From contig NC_037254.1 in assembly GCF_000002425.4 (NCBI RefSeq), positions 18,966,880 to 19,030,879 on the forward strand: 64,000 nucleotides of DNA, given 5' to 3'. The position numbers and the translations under genes were made by a program. The first letter of the stretch is position 1. Every line of letters begins with the position of its first letter. The DNA comes from Physcomitrium patens (lineage: Eukaryota > Streptophyta > Bryopsida > Funariales > Funariaceae). The notes beneath the pieces were generated by a model. The model searched no databases, had not been told where the DNA came from, and saw only the letters and a program-made list of their open reading frames with translations. Below, in pieces: positions 13,851 to 25,563 of this stretch.

Positions 13851-15753
13851 ACAAACAGTGTCGAATGGAAGTGATAAAGTTCCCTTCCTTAGAACGCGCT
13901 CCCCTCTTCGTCTTCCATGTGGCATCCACCGAATGGCTGCTTGGGATGCAGATTCTGACATGGCAATTTCGAGCAATAAAAGTAAGCCTACGTGGCCATA
14001 CGAAGAGGAATCAGTCCATAATTTCCGCAAATGGGCTGTACACGTAGGACAAAGAAAATAATTGTGAAACTTAAAGATATTAAAATGTTTTCAGATTTTT
14101 TTTAAATATTATTATCATTGTTTGGTGATTTTTTATGATTTACTGCTGAAACGTTTTACATATCCCTTGAATTAGTGTAAATTGGTCATGCACAGTTTTT
14201 GAATTGTTCATTAAAGATAGGAAAATAATTATCCATTTAATCTAAATTAATTTCGTTCTAAATACTTAAATTTTTATAATCAATTCCACTTTTCGGTTTG
14301 AGGTACACAGATTGTTTATGGACTGTAAAGTTATGAGTTCATGTTGTGAAAGAATTGTACTCCATTAAATTCCATTAAACAAAATTAGTGGTCATTCTTT
14401 CCAAAAGCCTTCTACAGTGCAAAGGAGTGTGATTCTTTGATTCTTTTACTAACATAGTTTGTATTCATGTATCAACCTCTGTGAAGTATCTGCATTTACT
14501 AAATATATTTTCTTGTTGGCCTCAAACAACAGTGAATTTGTTTGTATCATTTTGGTTGTTTTGATCCCTTTAAATTTTAGCAGACTTGTCCCATCAAAGG
14601 TTGTTTGATTTGACTTTTGTGTTTTTAGAAACCACACTATCACTGTCGTACTGATGAAGTTAAAATTTGTATCTATAGAACTTATATTTCACATCAATAG
14701 ACCATAGTAATATTGAATATGTTCTGAAAATAGAATCTGTTTGTGATACACACATTCAAGTATTATAATTCAACATTAGAACATCCCATGATACTACATC
14801 TTCCAAACTTTCATTCTTACTCTGTTAAATGAAGATTATCAATCTCATTCCCATTGTTGAACTGGGGTAGAATATAAAATAATATTGGTTTTGCATCACT
14901 TTCTTTTCTCATAACTCTCTTAAAAATCTCACTGTATACATATGATGATAAGAAAATTTTAAAATAATTTAAAATGGTAAAATATAACTTGTAAAAAAAT
15001 TTAAAAAACTGAGCAAACTAGGGTCATAATGGAGTTTTATACCAAAACAAGAGGGTTTGCACTTGGTGCACATTATTATTACAACACATAGCCCAACAGC
15101 CTCAATGCAATTCTAGCCACACAACCCTTGACATCATAATGCTATGTTTGAATGGTGATGTGCACATGAAAAAGGCATATACAATACATTATCGTTAGGT
15201 TGAGATTCTTCAGTAGGTGATATTATACCATTACAATTTTGGATGGTGGCTATAAGATTGATAATGAGTCACAAATAGCTTGCCATAAATGCTACACGGT
15301 TGCCACTTGTTTTGGCATGTCATGTTTACCACTTTGTGTAAATATATACCATTTACAGATTATATGAAATAAAAGAATGAATGTGTTTCCAAATTTCTGG
15401 ATGCAATTAAAGTTGCTAATAATAACATGATGATGTTATAATAGAATATTTTAATGTACTAAACAATTTGTTGTAATTAAAGTAAAAATATTACTTTAAT
15501 GCATTATTTTCATAATCTTATTTTTTACTTCGTTGTAACTTTCCTTCTTATATAAGTGTAAACAAATAATTTAATTACAACAAATAACTTAAAACATTTT
15601 AATTGAAATTTCATTTATTTATATATCCTATATATAAATCTTTATACAAAGGAAAAAAGGCTATAGGTCTCAACTTTTGAAGTATGTTATTGGTTGAAAA
15701 TGAGAAGTTTTATTTGGTTAATTGTATACTTAGAAGGTACAAAAGAAAATGAT

Positions 15754-15788
<35 letters not shown>

Positions 15789-17288
15789 TCCTATCCTAAA
15801 AGTTACAACTAGCTCACCTCAAATAAGTGCTTATACAAAAAAGTAGAAGAATATATCAAATATTTATTAAATATGTACTTATTAAACTTATAAAAATCAT
15901 AAATAAAAAATGATCTAATATATTTATAATTCTAAGTTAAAAGAATTTACTTTATTTTATGGCCTCTTCTTACTTAATATTATCTACAAAAATTAAAGCT
16001 TTGTAAAAGAAAATTTCTCACTGAATGGGAAATCTTTATAAGGCGATCATATTATAACCTTCAAAAGTAGGATTCTAGGCATAAACATTTGTTTTAGATA
16101 AACAATCTCCAACCTTTTTTCACAGATCAAAAATGTTGCACAAATCATCTTTTACAAAATTATACAGATATAGTTAATTTTGCACCTTACTTATTAAGTC
16201 CAAGCTTAGAAGCAAATAACAAATGAAAGACAGAAGTACATTTTTACATAAACATTTAAATGTTTCAAGAGCAAAGCATGTGCCACGGATGCATTATCTA
16301 ATCTTTTAATAAAAAGTTGTCATGTCTTACATGGAATAACCAATCTTTAATCTTTGTGAGGTAAAGATGTCACATTATGTTGTGACACACCAATGTTTAA
16401 TTACGAAGGAAGATGATGGTTTTTGCTTCCAATTTCTTAAGCTTTAATACATAATTAATATCCACTACGGCTACTTTGAACATTAATATTCATCAACTTT
16501 TATTGGATATAATGTTAGATTTGGCCACTCAAATATGCTGTCTGTAACTACACTACAGCTGATAAAGATAAAAAACTTTTTACGCTTTATGAAAATACTA
16601 ACATTCTCCAATTGAATGTATATTATTGTCAAACTATCGTCGTTCCTAATGTCCACTTTGACAGAAGATTTTAAAAGACCATATAAAGACGCAGTTAATA
16701 TTCTTAAGAATCGAATTATACTCAAATTTATAATTCGAATTCTTAAAAACACAAAAAATTGTCGAAACAACAAATTGAAGATATTAAAAATTAAATTTAT
16801 GTACAATACTAAATCGAACATACATGCACAAAAGAAACCACTTGAAAACGAAATTCACTAACATACCAGCACCACTCAATCTAGTTACTCCAACATAAAT
16901 ACTAATAAATGAGAATCAAGAAAATAAACATTTAACACTATTGTTCAACTCAAATGACCTATTGTTGCATGACTAAATTCACTCATGACTACATCTGCCA
17001 ACTGCTCTCCAATAAACAAAGATAGAAAAATGGACATAACAAAAATAGATGAAAAAAAGATGCCCTGTTGAATTACCATGTCCATGCTGCACAGACAACA
17101 TTGAACCAACCCCTTAACATTTTAAAAAAAGGTTTTCACAAGGCCATACCGACACTTCAAATTCTTCCCAATTTTCAAATCTCAATCCATACAACACCAA
17201 ACATAAATAGAATCACCTATACAACCTCCAAGCAAAATCGTCTCTTCAGCAACGCTAAGCGACAATCAAGGCAATGGTGATAAGAAAG
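13851..17288. other. Intergenic DNA, becoming AT-rich
   Basis: No gene recognised. 13851-14060 is GC-richer promoter flank. The rest is AT-rich with a TA run near 15758-15785 and a hairpin at 16704-16746. The last 70 bases share a diverged block with the far side of the right inverted-repeat arm (17224-17245 against 30348-30369). Confidence 0.6.
16704..16746. repeat. Hairpin with 17/18-bp arms
   Basis: Arms 16704-16720 and 16729-16746 are reverse complements apart from one extra base in the second arm (centred on gaatcgaatta / taattcgaattc). The loop is 8 bases. Confidence 0.7.
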
Positions 17289-19673
17289 ACGACAGTGTTC
17301 CGCCCCGGTCAGTAAACTTGAATAACCCAATCTCTTCTCCATCAAGTAGGCACCGGTGGATCCTTGGGCCTGGCCCACCCCCCACACCCACCTGCACCAA
17401 GCTCCTCAGGGCTCTCGCTTCTCCGCCCCCACACGGCGTGGCGTTGCCACTCAACCCCGCTTCTGCAGGCTTCGCTTCCTGCTCTCCTCCACCACAATTT
17501 GGCCCTGCCGCTTCGTGCCTTCTGATTCTGGAACCACGACTGTTTCGTTTAGACTCCCCACCCCGTTTTCTTGCAACCGATCGCATCCTGAAACTATCCT
17601 TCTGCTAAAGAGGGGTTCTCGGACCCTGGAGCTGGCCCCGCTGCGCTCCACTCGATCAATCGCCCACATCGCCCGACCCATGCATGACGTTGCGGCGGTC
17701 GAGCCGCGCCCTCCCGATATGAGCTCCCGCACTCTCTCCGTCCTACTCTTTCTCGTTTCTTTGTGAAGCTTTCTGTGATGTCCACTCACCGGATCGCGGC
17801 TCCTCTGAGAAACTCGTGGAGATGGAAGCTGAGTGTGTAACACGAGAGGTGACCTCTGAGACTCCCGAAGGACCCGCGATACACGACCACGTGCGCGGGT
17901 ACCTTCGTTAGCAAGGGTGCAATTGCAATCCGCTCGAAGATGACATCCACCTCAGATGAGCAGGCTACCCAGGTGCCACCGACTGCGGCACAGCTTCCAG
18001 TGCTTGTGCAGGAAGACGGGAGCTCATTTGAGTCCGGCATCATGCTGGTACAGCCGACTCCGACTTCCGGCCACCGTGAAGATGGCGTCGCTCAGGTTGT
18101 AGACCCCGGGTAGTGGTAGCCCCATCGCTGAGCCCTCCAGCCCACGCGCGAGCAGTGAGGATCTCGCAAGGGATTGAGCGGGAGTGAGGAGCTGGTATGG
18201 ACACCGCTTCTGCGCATCACGTCCCAAAAGCGAGTTAGAGGCAACCGCTGTGCACCAGCAAGGGCTTCTTTCTCACGGCGCTGCTGCAGTTTAGCTCCGG
18301 ATGATCAATATGGTCATTGTTGCCCAGAACTACGGCGAGGGGCTTCTTTCCAGCCACACCACATTGACTTGCGGGGAGAAAAGCGCAGGCAGACAGAGAA
18401 AGCATTGGCCTCCCTGGTGGTCCGCAGGAGACAAGCCCCGACTCACGACGTCGTTCGTGTCTTTCATCCATTCATCCATCCATCCATCATAACATCATTC
18501 ATCCATTCGCCGAGGTAGTACCGACGGAGAGAACCCAGGGAGAGGGAAGACACTCCGTAGGCTCGACGACCGTCTCCCGCGTGTTTCAGTTCACGCTCTG
18601 GAGTCTGGCTATGGCGTGTCTCGCACCCGTCTTCCATGTTCCCAAGCCTTGTCCTCCTGCGCTGCGACATCGGCCCGGAGCCTGATCTGTTCCTGTCGTG
18701 CTCCTACATGGTCTCGGATTCTAGCTTTTTCTGTTCGACTTTGTGAGCCTAGAATCGGATTACGCAGTGTGTTTGTGTGGGAGAACGGGACTGGGTGCAG
18801 AGACCTAGTCTGCGGTGGAGTATGCGAGTGGAGGGTGCAAACAGGGTCGGAGTGGCGGAGGTATGGCGGTTCGCGGGGCGAGCAGGTGTTAGGGCTCTTT
18901 CGCAGGTGGGGGTGGCATGTTGCCAGGGGCGTTGCGGGTAGGGCAGGCGAGTTAGGGAAGAAGTGCTGGGCTTGGACGTTGGGGTGGTGGTATCGTCTTG
19001 GGTGGATTTTCGTGGCGGGCGTTTGGAGTAGTGAAGACGGAGGCGGGGTTGTAGGTCGCTGTGGCTCTGAGATGTGTGGGAGATGTGGACGTGTCGCTGC
19101 GGGAGGTGGGAAGGTGAGGTCTCGGCGCGGGCTCGGTGCTGGTGCATGCGGAGGGATGCTTGGAGGCCGGGGATGGTGGTGTTCTATGGCATGGCTTGCT
19201 TGGATGAGTTAGAAACTGCTAGTAGAAGATCAGGTACAGTGACGTTGCGATGAGAATAGGTCACGGAGTGATCTAGGTTTTCGTGGAATCACGGGGTTGA
19301 TGGTACATTGGCATTGGGCGCTATGGGGCGAGGATCGGGCATATGAATCTTGGAGGAATTAGGTCCCTCGACGGGGGTGTTTGTGTGTGTGTTTTTTTTT
19401 TTTTTTTTTTTTTTTTTTTTCCCTCTCCTTTCTTGCTTCCGGTTTGTTGATGACCGAATAGCTTGGTTATTTGGTAGACAAGGATTAGCCCGGCGAGGTG
19501 AGGTGAGTAGCTGATCCATCTAGATTTGCGAAGTCGAGAGGGTGCGGGTCCCTTATGACCCCTTTCATTGGTTGGTGCTCGTGCTGGCAACCGGGTTGGA
19601 GTGTAAGTTTAGAGGGTTGCATCAGGAGTACGAGGTATTGCTACGAAGCGGGCGGGTCTCCGTGTCTCTCATA
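17289..19673 (+). promoter_or_regulatory. 5' leader/promoter region of DDR4-like copy 1
   Basis: GC-rich DNA upstream of the DDR4-like ATG. Two short ATG frames have coding-like composition: 17822-17911 (29 codons, starts MEAECVTREV) and 17940-18113 (57 codons, starts MTSTSDEQAT). They could be upstream ORFs or remains of another exon. A CACGTG G-box lies at 17888-17893 and a CATC tetranucleotide run at about 18470-18510. A T29 tract at 19392-19420, followed by pyrimidines, could be the end of a leader intron, but I could not fix splice sites. Longer frames here on either strand look like chance products of high GC. Confidence 0.45.
19392..19420 (+). repeat. T29 homopolymer
   Basis: Twenty-nine T in a row after a GT repeat, mirrored by A29 at 28193-28221. 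Such runs mutate quickly, so equal length in both arms argues for very recent identity, gene conversion or a duplicated assembly. Confidence 0.9.
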
Positions 19674-22049
19674 ATGAATGAGGCCAGGAATCGGAAGGAG
19701 AGAACGGAGAGGCAACGTCCCCTAGGCGACATTAACAGACGCGCCATGGCGAGGCCGCCATTGTCTCCGGCGGTGGAGATCCCCGTGAAGCGGCCCTCAA
19801 GGGCTTGTTCTTCGCGACGACGGCTCTCGAACTCGTCGGATGGCGGGGGTTTTGTTTCGTCGCCCACCCCTCCCCTGCCGAGAACGTCGTCGAAGGTGTC
19901 GAATGAGAGAAGCTTTTCGGCTGAACTGCCTCCTTCCCGAGCGAGTGCGAGCCGGACGGGCGTGAGGGCGGTATCGCTTGCATTGGATTCGACAATGTCT
20001 CCAGAGCGGATGGAGCTTCGGGGGCTGTGGGAGATGGCCGCCGTGATGAACTTTTTCTGCGTATTTCGGCCCATTATCAATAACTTGCCGGAGTTCACAA
20101 TGGACGAGCTGGAGTCCGCGATGCTGTTTCCGAATTCGACATTAGACACGATTCACGTGGTGATGTTGAAGGGGGTCCCACCTGCAGCCAGAGTTCCTCT
20201 TCGAGGCGATACGTGGCCGACCGTTCTGAGCAAGAAGTTCAAGGATTGGTGGTGGAGGGTAGCCGAAGGTCCGTGTCCTCTGTTACCGTGCCAAGGAGCG
20301 GAGCTGGCGACCTACATGGATTTGGACCCTCCGACTCGCGTGAGAGTGCTGCTGGCGCTGTGCGAGATGCGCGTGGAGCAAGAGGATGCTCGTTTCTACA
20401 TTGATGACTCAGTGAAACGGAGCCAAATGGCGGAGGTGCGGAAGGAGCGGGCTGGTTGCGGGGCGGAAGGAACGACATTTTGGCTGGAGGAGGATGAGAT
20501 GCTGGGGCAGAGACTGTACAGGGAGGGACAGGCGATAATGCCGCAGCCACCGTCGAAGAATAAGGCCAGGGGTTGGGGCAGGGGCAGAAACGTGCCACCT
20601 CCAGATCCAGGGAGCTGGGAGACTTGCGCGACGAATTTCGAGGAGTTCCAGGAAGTATCGAGTCGGCTGTTGGAGAGTCGGAATCGATTGGAAGCGGCGA
20701 TGGGAAAGAAGCTGATGCAGAGTCTGATGCCCCAATTGGAAGAGATTCAAAAGAAGAAGGACCGGCTGGTGAAGAAGCAGCAGCGGGAGGCGGTGCTTCT
20801 GGACAACATGTTGGCAGGGAATGGGCTTGCAGCAGGAAGGTCACGCAGGGAGCGGAAACCGGTGACGTATACGTTCGATGAATTCGATCGTTCTATCAAC
20901 GAGGCGATCAAGTTCACAAAGAAGGGCGTGTCCGACACTTCGTTGAGGCGGGAAAGCCTGCGATTTGGCAATGGCGTGAACGTGGCGGGCCATTTTGGGA
21001 AGGAGCGGAATGGTAATGCCGCATATGGTCATGGCGGGTATGCTAACGGGGTTGGTGCGGTTAGACGATCGTCACGCAATGCGCAGTCACATCCCGGAGT
21101 AGAGTTTGGGGCGGAGGATGAGGGCGGGGTTGCAGGTTCGGAACCGCATCTGGTGGAGGCTGACCTGGGGTTTAGCGACGATGAGATAGAAGGAGAGGTC
21201 GTGTATCACGACGATTACCTGGCTGCCAGGCAACACAAAGAGAGGAGCTATTCCTCGGAGAGAGGCGAGAGCTTGAGAGGACATGACCAGGATGATGTCG
21301 ATTTTGATGAGGTTGGAGAGAAAGATGGCGAGGAAAGTGAGGATTACGGAGGTGGTAGCGGTAGCGGAGGCGATAGCGATGGGAACGAGGAGCGCGTGAA
21401 GAAACGGCAAAGGCGAGGTCCGAAGGTGAGGCTAGTGAACGACCTTTCTCGAGAAGGTGCATACCGAAACGCCAGACCTGTTCCTGATCGGGATGGAGGT
21501 GGGGGTCGGGGTAGCGAGGAAGAGGCTAGTGATTCAGACGAGCGGATCGTGAGAGACACGCAACAGCGGCTACGGGTGGGCGAAGGAGCGAGAACGGGGA
21601 GCGATGGTCGAGGCGTAGGTGGTACCCTCACGGAGAGAGGTGACGCAGGGTTTGAGGAGGCAAGCGAGGCAAGTGGCAGTGGGTGCAGTTCCCAAATGCG
21701 GAATGGTAAAGGTGGGGACATGTTCCAAGAAGAGAGGAAGAGGGGCCACGCATCTTCGATGGGTGACGACGCTCAGTCCGTAGGGCACTCCAGGGAACAG
21801 TCGGCAGAATATTCAGCACGATCGGGGTCCGGGGAGGATCAGCAAGAAGCAGGGTCTGTAGATTTCGACGAGGAGGAAGGCATGGGCCAGGAAGTGGAGA
21901 GCAGTAAAGGTACGGGGAGACGAAGGCAGCTGCTCGATTTGAACGAGGTTGCCACGGCGGCCCGCGGAAGCAGTCCTGTGTCGGACAATGGGGAGAGTGA
22001 ACATTCGGACGACGAAGGGGAAGACGGGCATGGTGACGAGGCAGGTTGA
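19674..22049 (+). CDS. DDR4: DDT-domain protein DDR4-like, copy 1 (left arm)
   Basis: 791-residue uninterrupted frame from the first in-frame ATG; the open frame upstream to 19542 has no ATG. Residues 1-115 are basic and serine/proline-rich. A DDT domain follows at about 118-170 (GLWEMAAVMNFFCVFRPI, LPEFTMDELESAM, IHVVMLKGVPP). A conserved WHIM-like part at about 180-285 contains KKFKDWWWRVAEG, ALCEMRVEQEDARFYIDDS, RKERAGC and EEDEMLGQRLYRE. The C-terminal half is acidic and disordered, with a KKRQRRGPK nuclear signal near residue 575 and an EAR-like LLDLNE near 753. This order matches plant DDR4-type proteins. In Arabidopsis DDT-related proteins are subunits of ISWI chromatin remodelling complexes in the nucleus. 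Its partner copy at 25564-27939 is identical and convergent. No coding intron is visible, so an old retrocopy origin is possible. Confidence 0.85.
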   Translation: MNEARNRKERTERQRPLGDINRRAMARPPLSPAVEIPVKRPSRACSSRRRLSNSSDGGGFVSSPTPPLPRTSSKVSNERSFSAELPPSRASASRTGVRAVSLALDSTMSPERMELRGLWEMAAVMNFFCVFRPIINNLPEFTMDELESAMLFPNSTLDTIHVVMLKGVPPAARVPLRGDTWPTVLSKKFKDWWWRVAEGPCPLLPCQGAELATYMDLDPPTRVRVLLALCEMRVEQEDARFYIDDSVKRSQMAEVRKERAGCGAEGTTFWLEEDEMLGQRLYREGQAIMPQPPSKNKARGWGRGRNVPPPDPGSWETCATNFEEFQEVSSRLLESRNRLEAAMGKKLMQSLMPQLEEIQKKKDRLVKKQQREAVLLDNMLAGNGLAAGRSRRERKPVTYTFDEFDRSINEAIKFTKKGVSDTSLRRESLRFGNGVNVAGHFGKERNGNAAYGHGGYANGVGAVRRSSRNAQSHPGVEFGAEDEGGVAGSEPHLVEADLGFSDDEIEGEVVYHDDYLAARQHKERSYSSERGESLRGHDQDDVDFDEVGEKDGEESEDYGGGSGSGGDSDGNEERVKKRQRRGPKVRLVNDLSREGAYRNARPVPDRDGGGGRGSEEEASDSDERIVRDTQQRLRVGEGARTGSDGRGVGGTLTERGDAGFEEASEASGSGCSSQMRNGKGGDMFQEERKRGHASSMGDDAQSVGHSREQSAEYSARSGSGEDQQEAGSVDFDEEEGMGQEVESSKGTGRRRQLLDLNEVATAARGSSPVSDNGESEHSDDEGEDGHGDEAG

Positions 22050-22674
22050 AAGTGGGTGTGGAGTGTAGAGGAGTGATAACATTGAAATGGTGACGCAAAT
22101 TGAGCTTCGTTTGTAGGTATGGTGTACATTAATCTGAAGGCGGCAGAAACATTGACTTGGGTTCTTGAGAGCACGTAGAGTAGCCCAATACTTTAGAAAC
22201 CTGGACTTTTGAGCGGAGCGGGTTCTTAGAGGCATAGGCGTGGAGTGAAAGGAGCTCCAGGCGATAGACGCGGTGGTTGCCTCTTCCTGAGACCTTTTCG
22301 GACGGTTGGTTTCCAGATGCATAGATGTTTGTGTTCTGGAACGCCGTTGACAGCACTCGGCACTAAGGTGCTCCTGCCTATTGGGAAAAGGGGGCTTTGT
22401 GCATGTCCATCCTGAGCTATGAAGTAAAACAGACCTTCTATGAGCAGGAGGAGCTGAATGATGTGTGCAGTATATTCTGCACACGGCTGTATCTTTCAGT
22501 TGTACTGATGGTGAGGAAGGTGTGGTGTTGTCAGCAAGTGATGATCGGTTCAAATGTATGCGTGTGTGCCATCGAGTTGGGGTCAATTCACTGTTGTTCA
22601 GAGACGAAGACACCGCTTCACCAAGGTCCTTTGGATAGATGTAGAGGTTGATGTCTGGTTTGGGGACAGACGAT
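22050..22674 (+). other. 3' flank of DDR4-like copy 1 inside the arm
   Basis: Noncoding downstream sequence, probably containing the 3' UTR, shared with the right arm. A long antisense frame overlaps it and the gene's 3' end (21813-22613), but its residues show no family signal and I treat it as a shadow. Confidence 0.55.
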
Positions 22675-22872
22675 TAATAGTTCGGCTGGCAGACCGCCAA
22701 GGTTCATGCGGTGTCGGGGTTTGATGCAGGTTGTTCGTGTGGTGTTCGCTTCGTGTCTTCATAATCTTGGGTCGTTCTGTTTGTTCTTGTTTTACTACGT
22801 CCCCTTCACTGTGGCCAATGTGGTTTTAGCTGCGGTTCCTTTTGTATTCGTTCTGTAAAAGTGATAGAAGCT

Positions 22873-22918
22873 CGAGGCGATGATGTCATACAACGACTTG
22901 TATGACATCATTGCCTTG
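22873..22918 (+). repeat. Strong RNA hairpin, 21-bp stem and 4-base loop
   Basis: The core arms 22880-22893 (atgatgtcatacaa) and 22898-22911 are perfect reverse complements around the loop cgac. The stem extends to 22873 and 22918 with two positions (22879/22912 and 22874/22917) that are G and U in a plus-strand RNA. All 21 pairs can form in that transcript; on the other strand these would be C/A mismatches. Confidence 0.8.
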
Positions 22919-24129
22919 TAGATTCACCTAAGTTGCAGCCAGCTTTGAAAGGAGGATATGGGGGAGTGGGTTTCTTCTTGGGACAAGGCAGATGAATATC
23001 TATTACTCTAAACGTTGTGCGGTTGCTTGTTTTGTGGATAATTCTAGTGCACAAAATGATTTGTATAAAAATATTGAAGAAATGGATTTGTGCATCTTGT
23101 CTCAAGACTTGTACTAATGAGTAATAACCAAGATACCAAATCTCTCTTTCACTCTCGTGGTGGTTGTGCACTCTTGTGTGTGTGATGCGTGTTGGAAGGA
23201 AGTTTTTTTATTGCAAGTTGTGGTCTTGTGAGCATGGAAGGTGGCTATTGAAATTAATTTAGAACAATATCATTGCAATTACAAATTTCCAATTTGTGAG
23301 TAATAACTTTTCTCCAATGTCTATTTATTGAAGGATAAGGTAAGAAATTCCAACTCTAAAGCTTGCATTCTAGCATTTAAGAAAGTAATGCAACCAAAAA
23401 TTATGTGTTTCTTACCTACATTAAGAAACAAGAGTTCATTTTTCAAAATGCAAAATTCTTGAGACAAAAACAATTATTTGAAGCATATTGTTATAGGACT
23501 TTGAAAAAACATGCAACATGATTGCCAATTAAAATTTTAAACAATAAATAAACCTAAATAATTAGATCAACTCATCCATCTATAACTAATTGCCTTACTA
23601 TGAATTTCCTTTGAATCAAGCCCAAAAAAACAATCTAATGTAACTAAAATAATTTTTTTTATAAAAAATCCTCTAGCATTTCAAAGCAAGGAATAAATCT
23701 TATACCTTTACCAACATAAGATTTATGAGCAACAAAGAAAATAATTGACTAAGACCTTTTTTTATTTGTATCAATACATGCATTGAGTAAAAAATTCAAT
23801 TGAAAATAATAAAGGAATTGATTAGCAAAAAGAACAATACAAGTGTTTGAGCACAAGACAAGTCTTGCAAAAAAGTTCTAGTGGCCAAAGTCATGTGAGA
23901 TTGACTACAAAAGGCATTCAAGTATTGTTGAAAAAAAAAGATAGATTGACTTCTTTTGACTTTTGGCTCACTTTGAAAAGATAACTATCATAGGTGTCTA
24001 CTATCTCCATTACCTAGCAACAACTAGCCCAACTTAATGTGAAGCATTTATTGTCTTGATTCACAATGTTTGATCTCATGAGCTTAATGGCATAGAATTA
24101 GAATAATTGATTTAGAATAAGTATTGACA

Positions 24130-24560
24130 TGAATTACATGAGATTTTTGTAACTTGAAGAGTTGGAAAAGACATTGAATAAATTTTTGGAGAAAGACTTC
24201 ATTAAAGAAAGGACATCACCATGAAGAGTACTTTCACTCTTTGCACCTAAGAAAGATGATGGACTTTGATTTTATATTGTCTATTGAGTTCTCAATAAGT
24301 AGACTGTTAAGAACGCATATCCACTTCCACACGTGGATGATCTTCTTGATCAACTTTGGAAGTCAACAATCACTTTTTTGAGACATGTCTTCTAAAAATA
24401 TGCACATGGAATAGGATAAGGTAAAAGCAATGGAGGATTTGCCAACTCTCAAAGATGCTTCTTAAGTTTGCTCATTTTTAGTCCTTGTTTGATATTATCA
24501 CCATTTTTTTTTGGCAATTTGTACACAATGCTACTTCATTGACAAGTCTATTAGAGAAGG
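24130..24560 (+). mobile_element. Ty3/gypsy reverse transcriptase fragment
   Basis: Plus-strand translation gives KFLEKDFIKERTSP, LFAPKKDDGL and TVKNAYPLPHVDDLLDQL in order, the start of a gypsy RT palm. After a gap, about 24400-24470 gives DKVKAMEDLPTLKD, the RT to RNase H hinge. The RT core, including the YxDD region, is missing, and stops interrupt the rest. Confidence 0.75.
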
Positions 24561-24572
24561 ATGCTTACACCA

Positions 24573-24842
24573 AAATCACTGCTAGGATTTTTCGTTCACT
24601 TTTCAAGTTGGTGACCAAATGACATTAGTGCAATGTTTAGAAGTTTTCTCACAATCTATAAGAAGGATTAGGCTCACAATTATTGAGAGTACAAAAGACT
24701 AACATTGACAATTGCATGCCAAATTTCACATTAAGTAAAAGGTCAAATTAGATGTTACACCTTATCAAAGCTCAATGATTAGGATTGGGGCTTGTTAAAA
24801 AAATCAAAATTTCTTAAATATAAAAGTAACAAGGTAATTGGA
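24573..24842 (+). repeat. Dispersed repeat copy 1
   Basis: Matches 58048-58306 in the same orientation over about 265 bases. Shared pieces include cacttttcaagttg, acattgacaattgcatgc, gattaggattggggctt and aaagtaacaaggtaattgg. At the second site it lies upstream of a gypsy Gag region, so it is probably LTR or leader sequence of that family. Confidence 0.75.
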
Positions 24843-25563
24843 ACAATCCTTCAATAACACTTTAGTAAGAACCTTCAATCAGTAGCATATGAATCATGCA
24901 AACTTAGAAGAACAAAGCACAATTACTTTGCCCAATTCATCGTCTGTCCCCAAACCAGACATCAACCTCTACATCTATCCAAAGGACCTTGGTGAAGCGG
25001 TGTCTTCGTCTCTGAACAACAGTGAATTGACCCCAACTCGATGGCACACACGCATACATTTGAACCGATCATCACTTGCTGACAACACCACACCTTCCTC
25101 ACCATCAGTACAACTGAAAGATACAGCCGTGTGCAGAATATACTGCACACATCATTCAGCTCCTCCTGCTCATAGAAGGTCTGTTTTACTTCATAGCTCA
25201 GGATGGACATGCACAAAGCCCCCTTTTCCCAATAGGCAGGAGCACCTTAGTGCCGAGTGCTGTCAACGGCGTTCCAGAACACAAACATCTATGCATCTGG
25301 AAACCAACCGTCCGAAAAGGTCTCAGGAAGAGGCAACCACCGCGTCTATCGCCTGGAGCTCCTTTCACTCCACGCCTATGCCTCTAAGAACCCGCTCCGC
25401 TCAAAAGTCCAGGTTTCTAAAGTATTGGGCTACTCTACGTGCTCTCAAGAACCCAAGTCAATGTTTCTGCCGCCTTCAGATTAATGTACACCATACCTAC
25501 AAACGAAGCTCAATTTGCGTCACCATTTCAATGTTATCACTCCTCTACACTCCACACCCACTT

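Larger units (their letters stand above)
17289..22674 (+). repeat. Left arm of a 5386-bp inverted repeat
   Basis: Each base x pairs with the complement of base 47613-x in the right arm. I checked both ends base by base and several inner stretches, and the translated frames on both strands are identical, so no indel or substitution was seen. Pairing stops sharply at 17288/30325 outside and 22675/24938 inside. The arm holds the DDR4-like gene with its 5' leader and 3' flank. Even the 29-base T run at 19392-19420 has an equal partner at 28193-28221. Confidence 0.95.
22675..24938. other. 2264-bp spacer between the inverted-repeat arms
   Basis: 22675-22930 has the same gene-like composition as the left arm and looks like its natural downstream continuation. 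From about 23170 the DNA is AT-rich and carries gypsy remnants. The right end (24843-24938) abuts the right arm with an abrupt change in composition. No gene is seen. Confidence 0.7.

Noticed and set aside
13340..14061. Overlapping plus-strand frames near the TMEM135-like promoter
   Set aside because: Several frames on both strands overlap, none has recognisable content, and the region fits a minus-strand leader exon and promoter.
18616..19212. 198-codon frame rich in Gly, Trp and Arg, mirrored at 28401-28997
   Set aside because: Composition is that of GC-rich noncoding DNA, and an equally long frame lies antisense (18749-19147). No recognisable motif.
19542..19673. Extended N-terminus of the DDR4-like frame
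   Set aside because: The open frame upstream of 19674 contains no ATG; its first codon is GTG, so the ATG at 19674 is the likely start.
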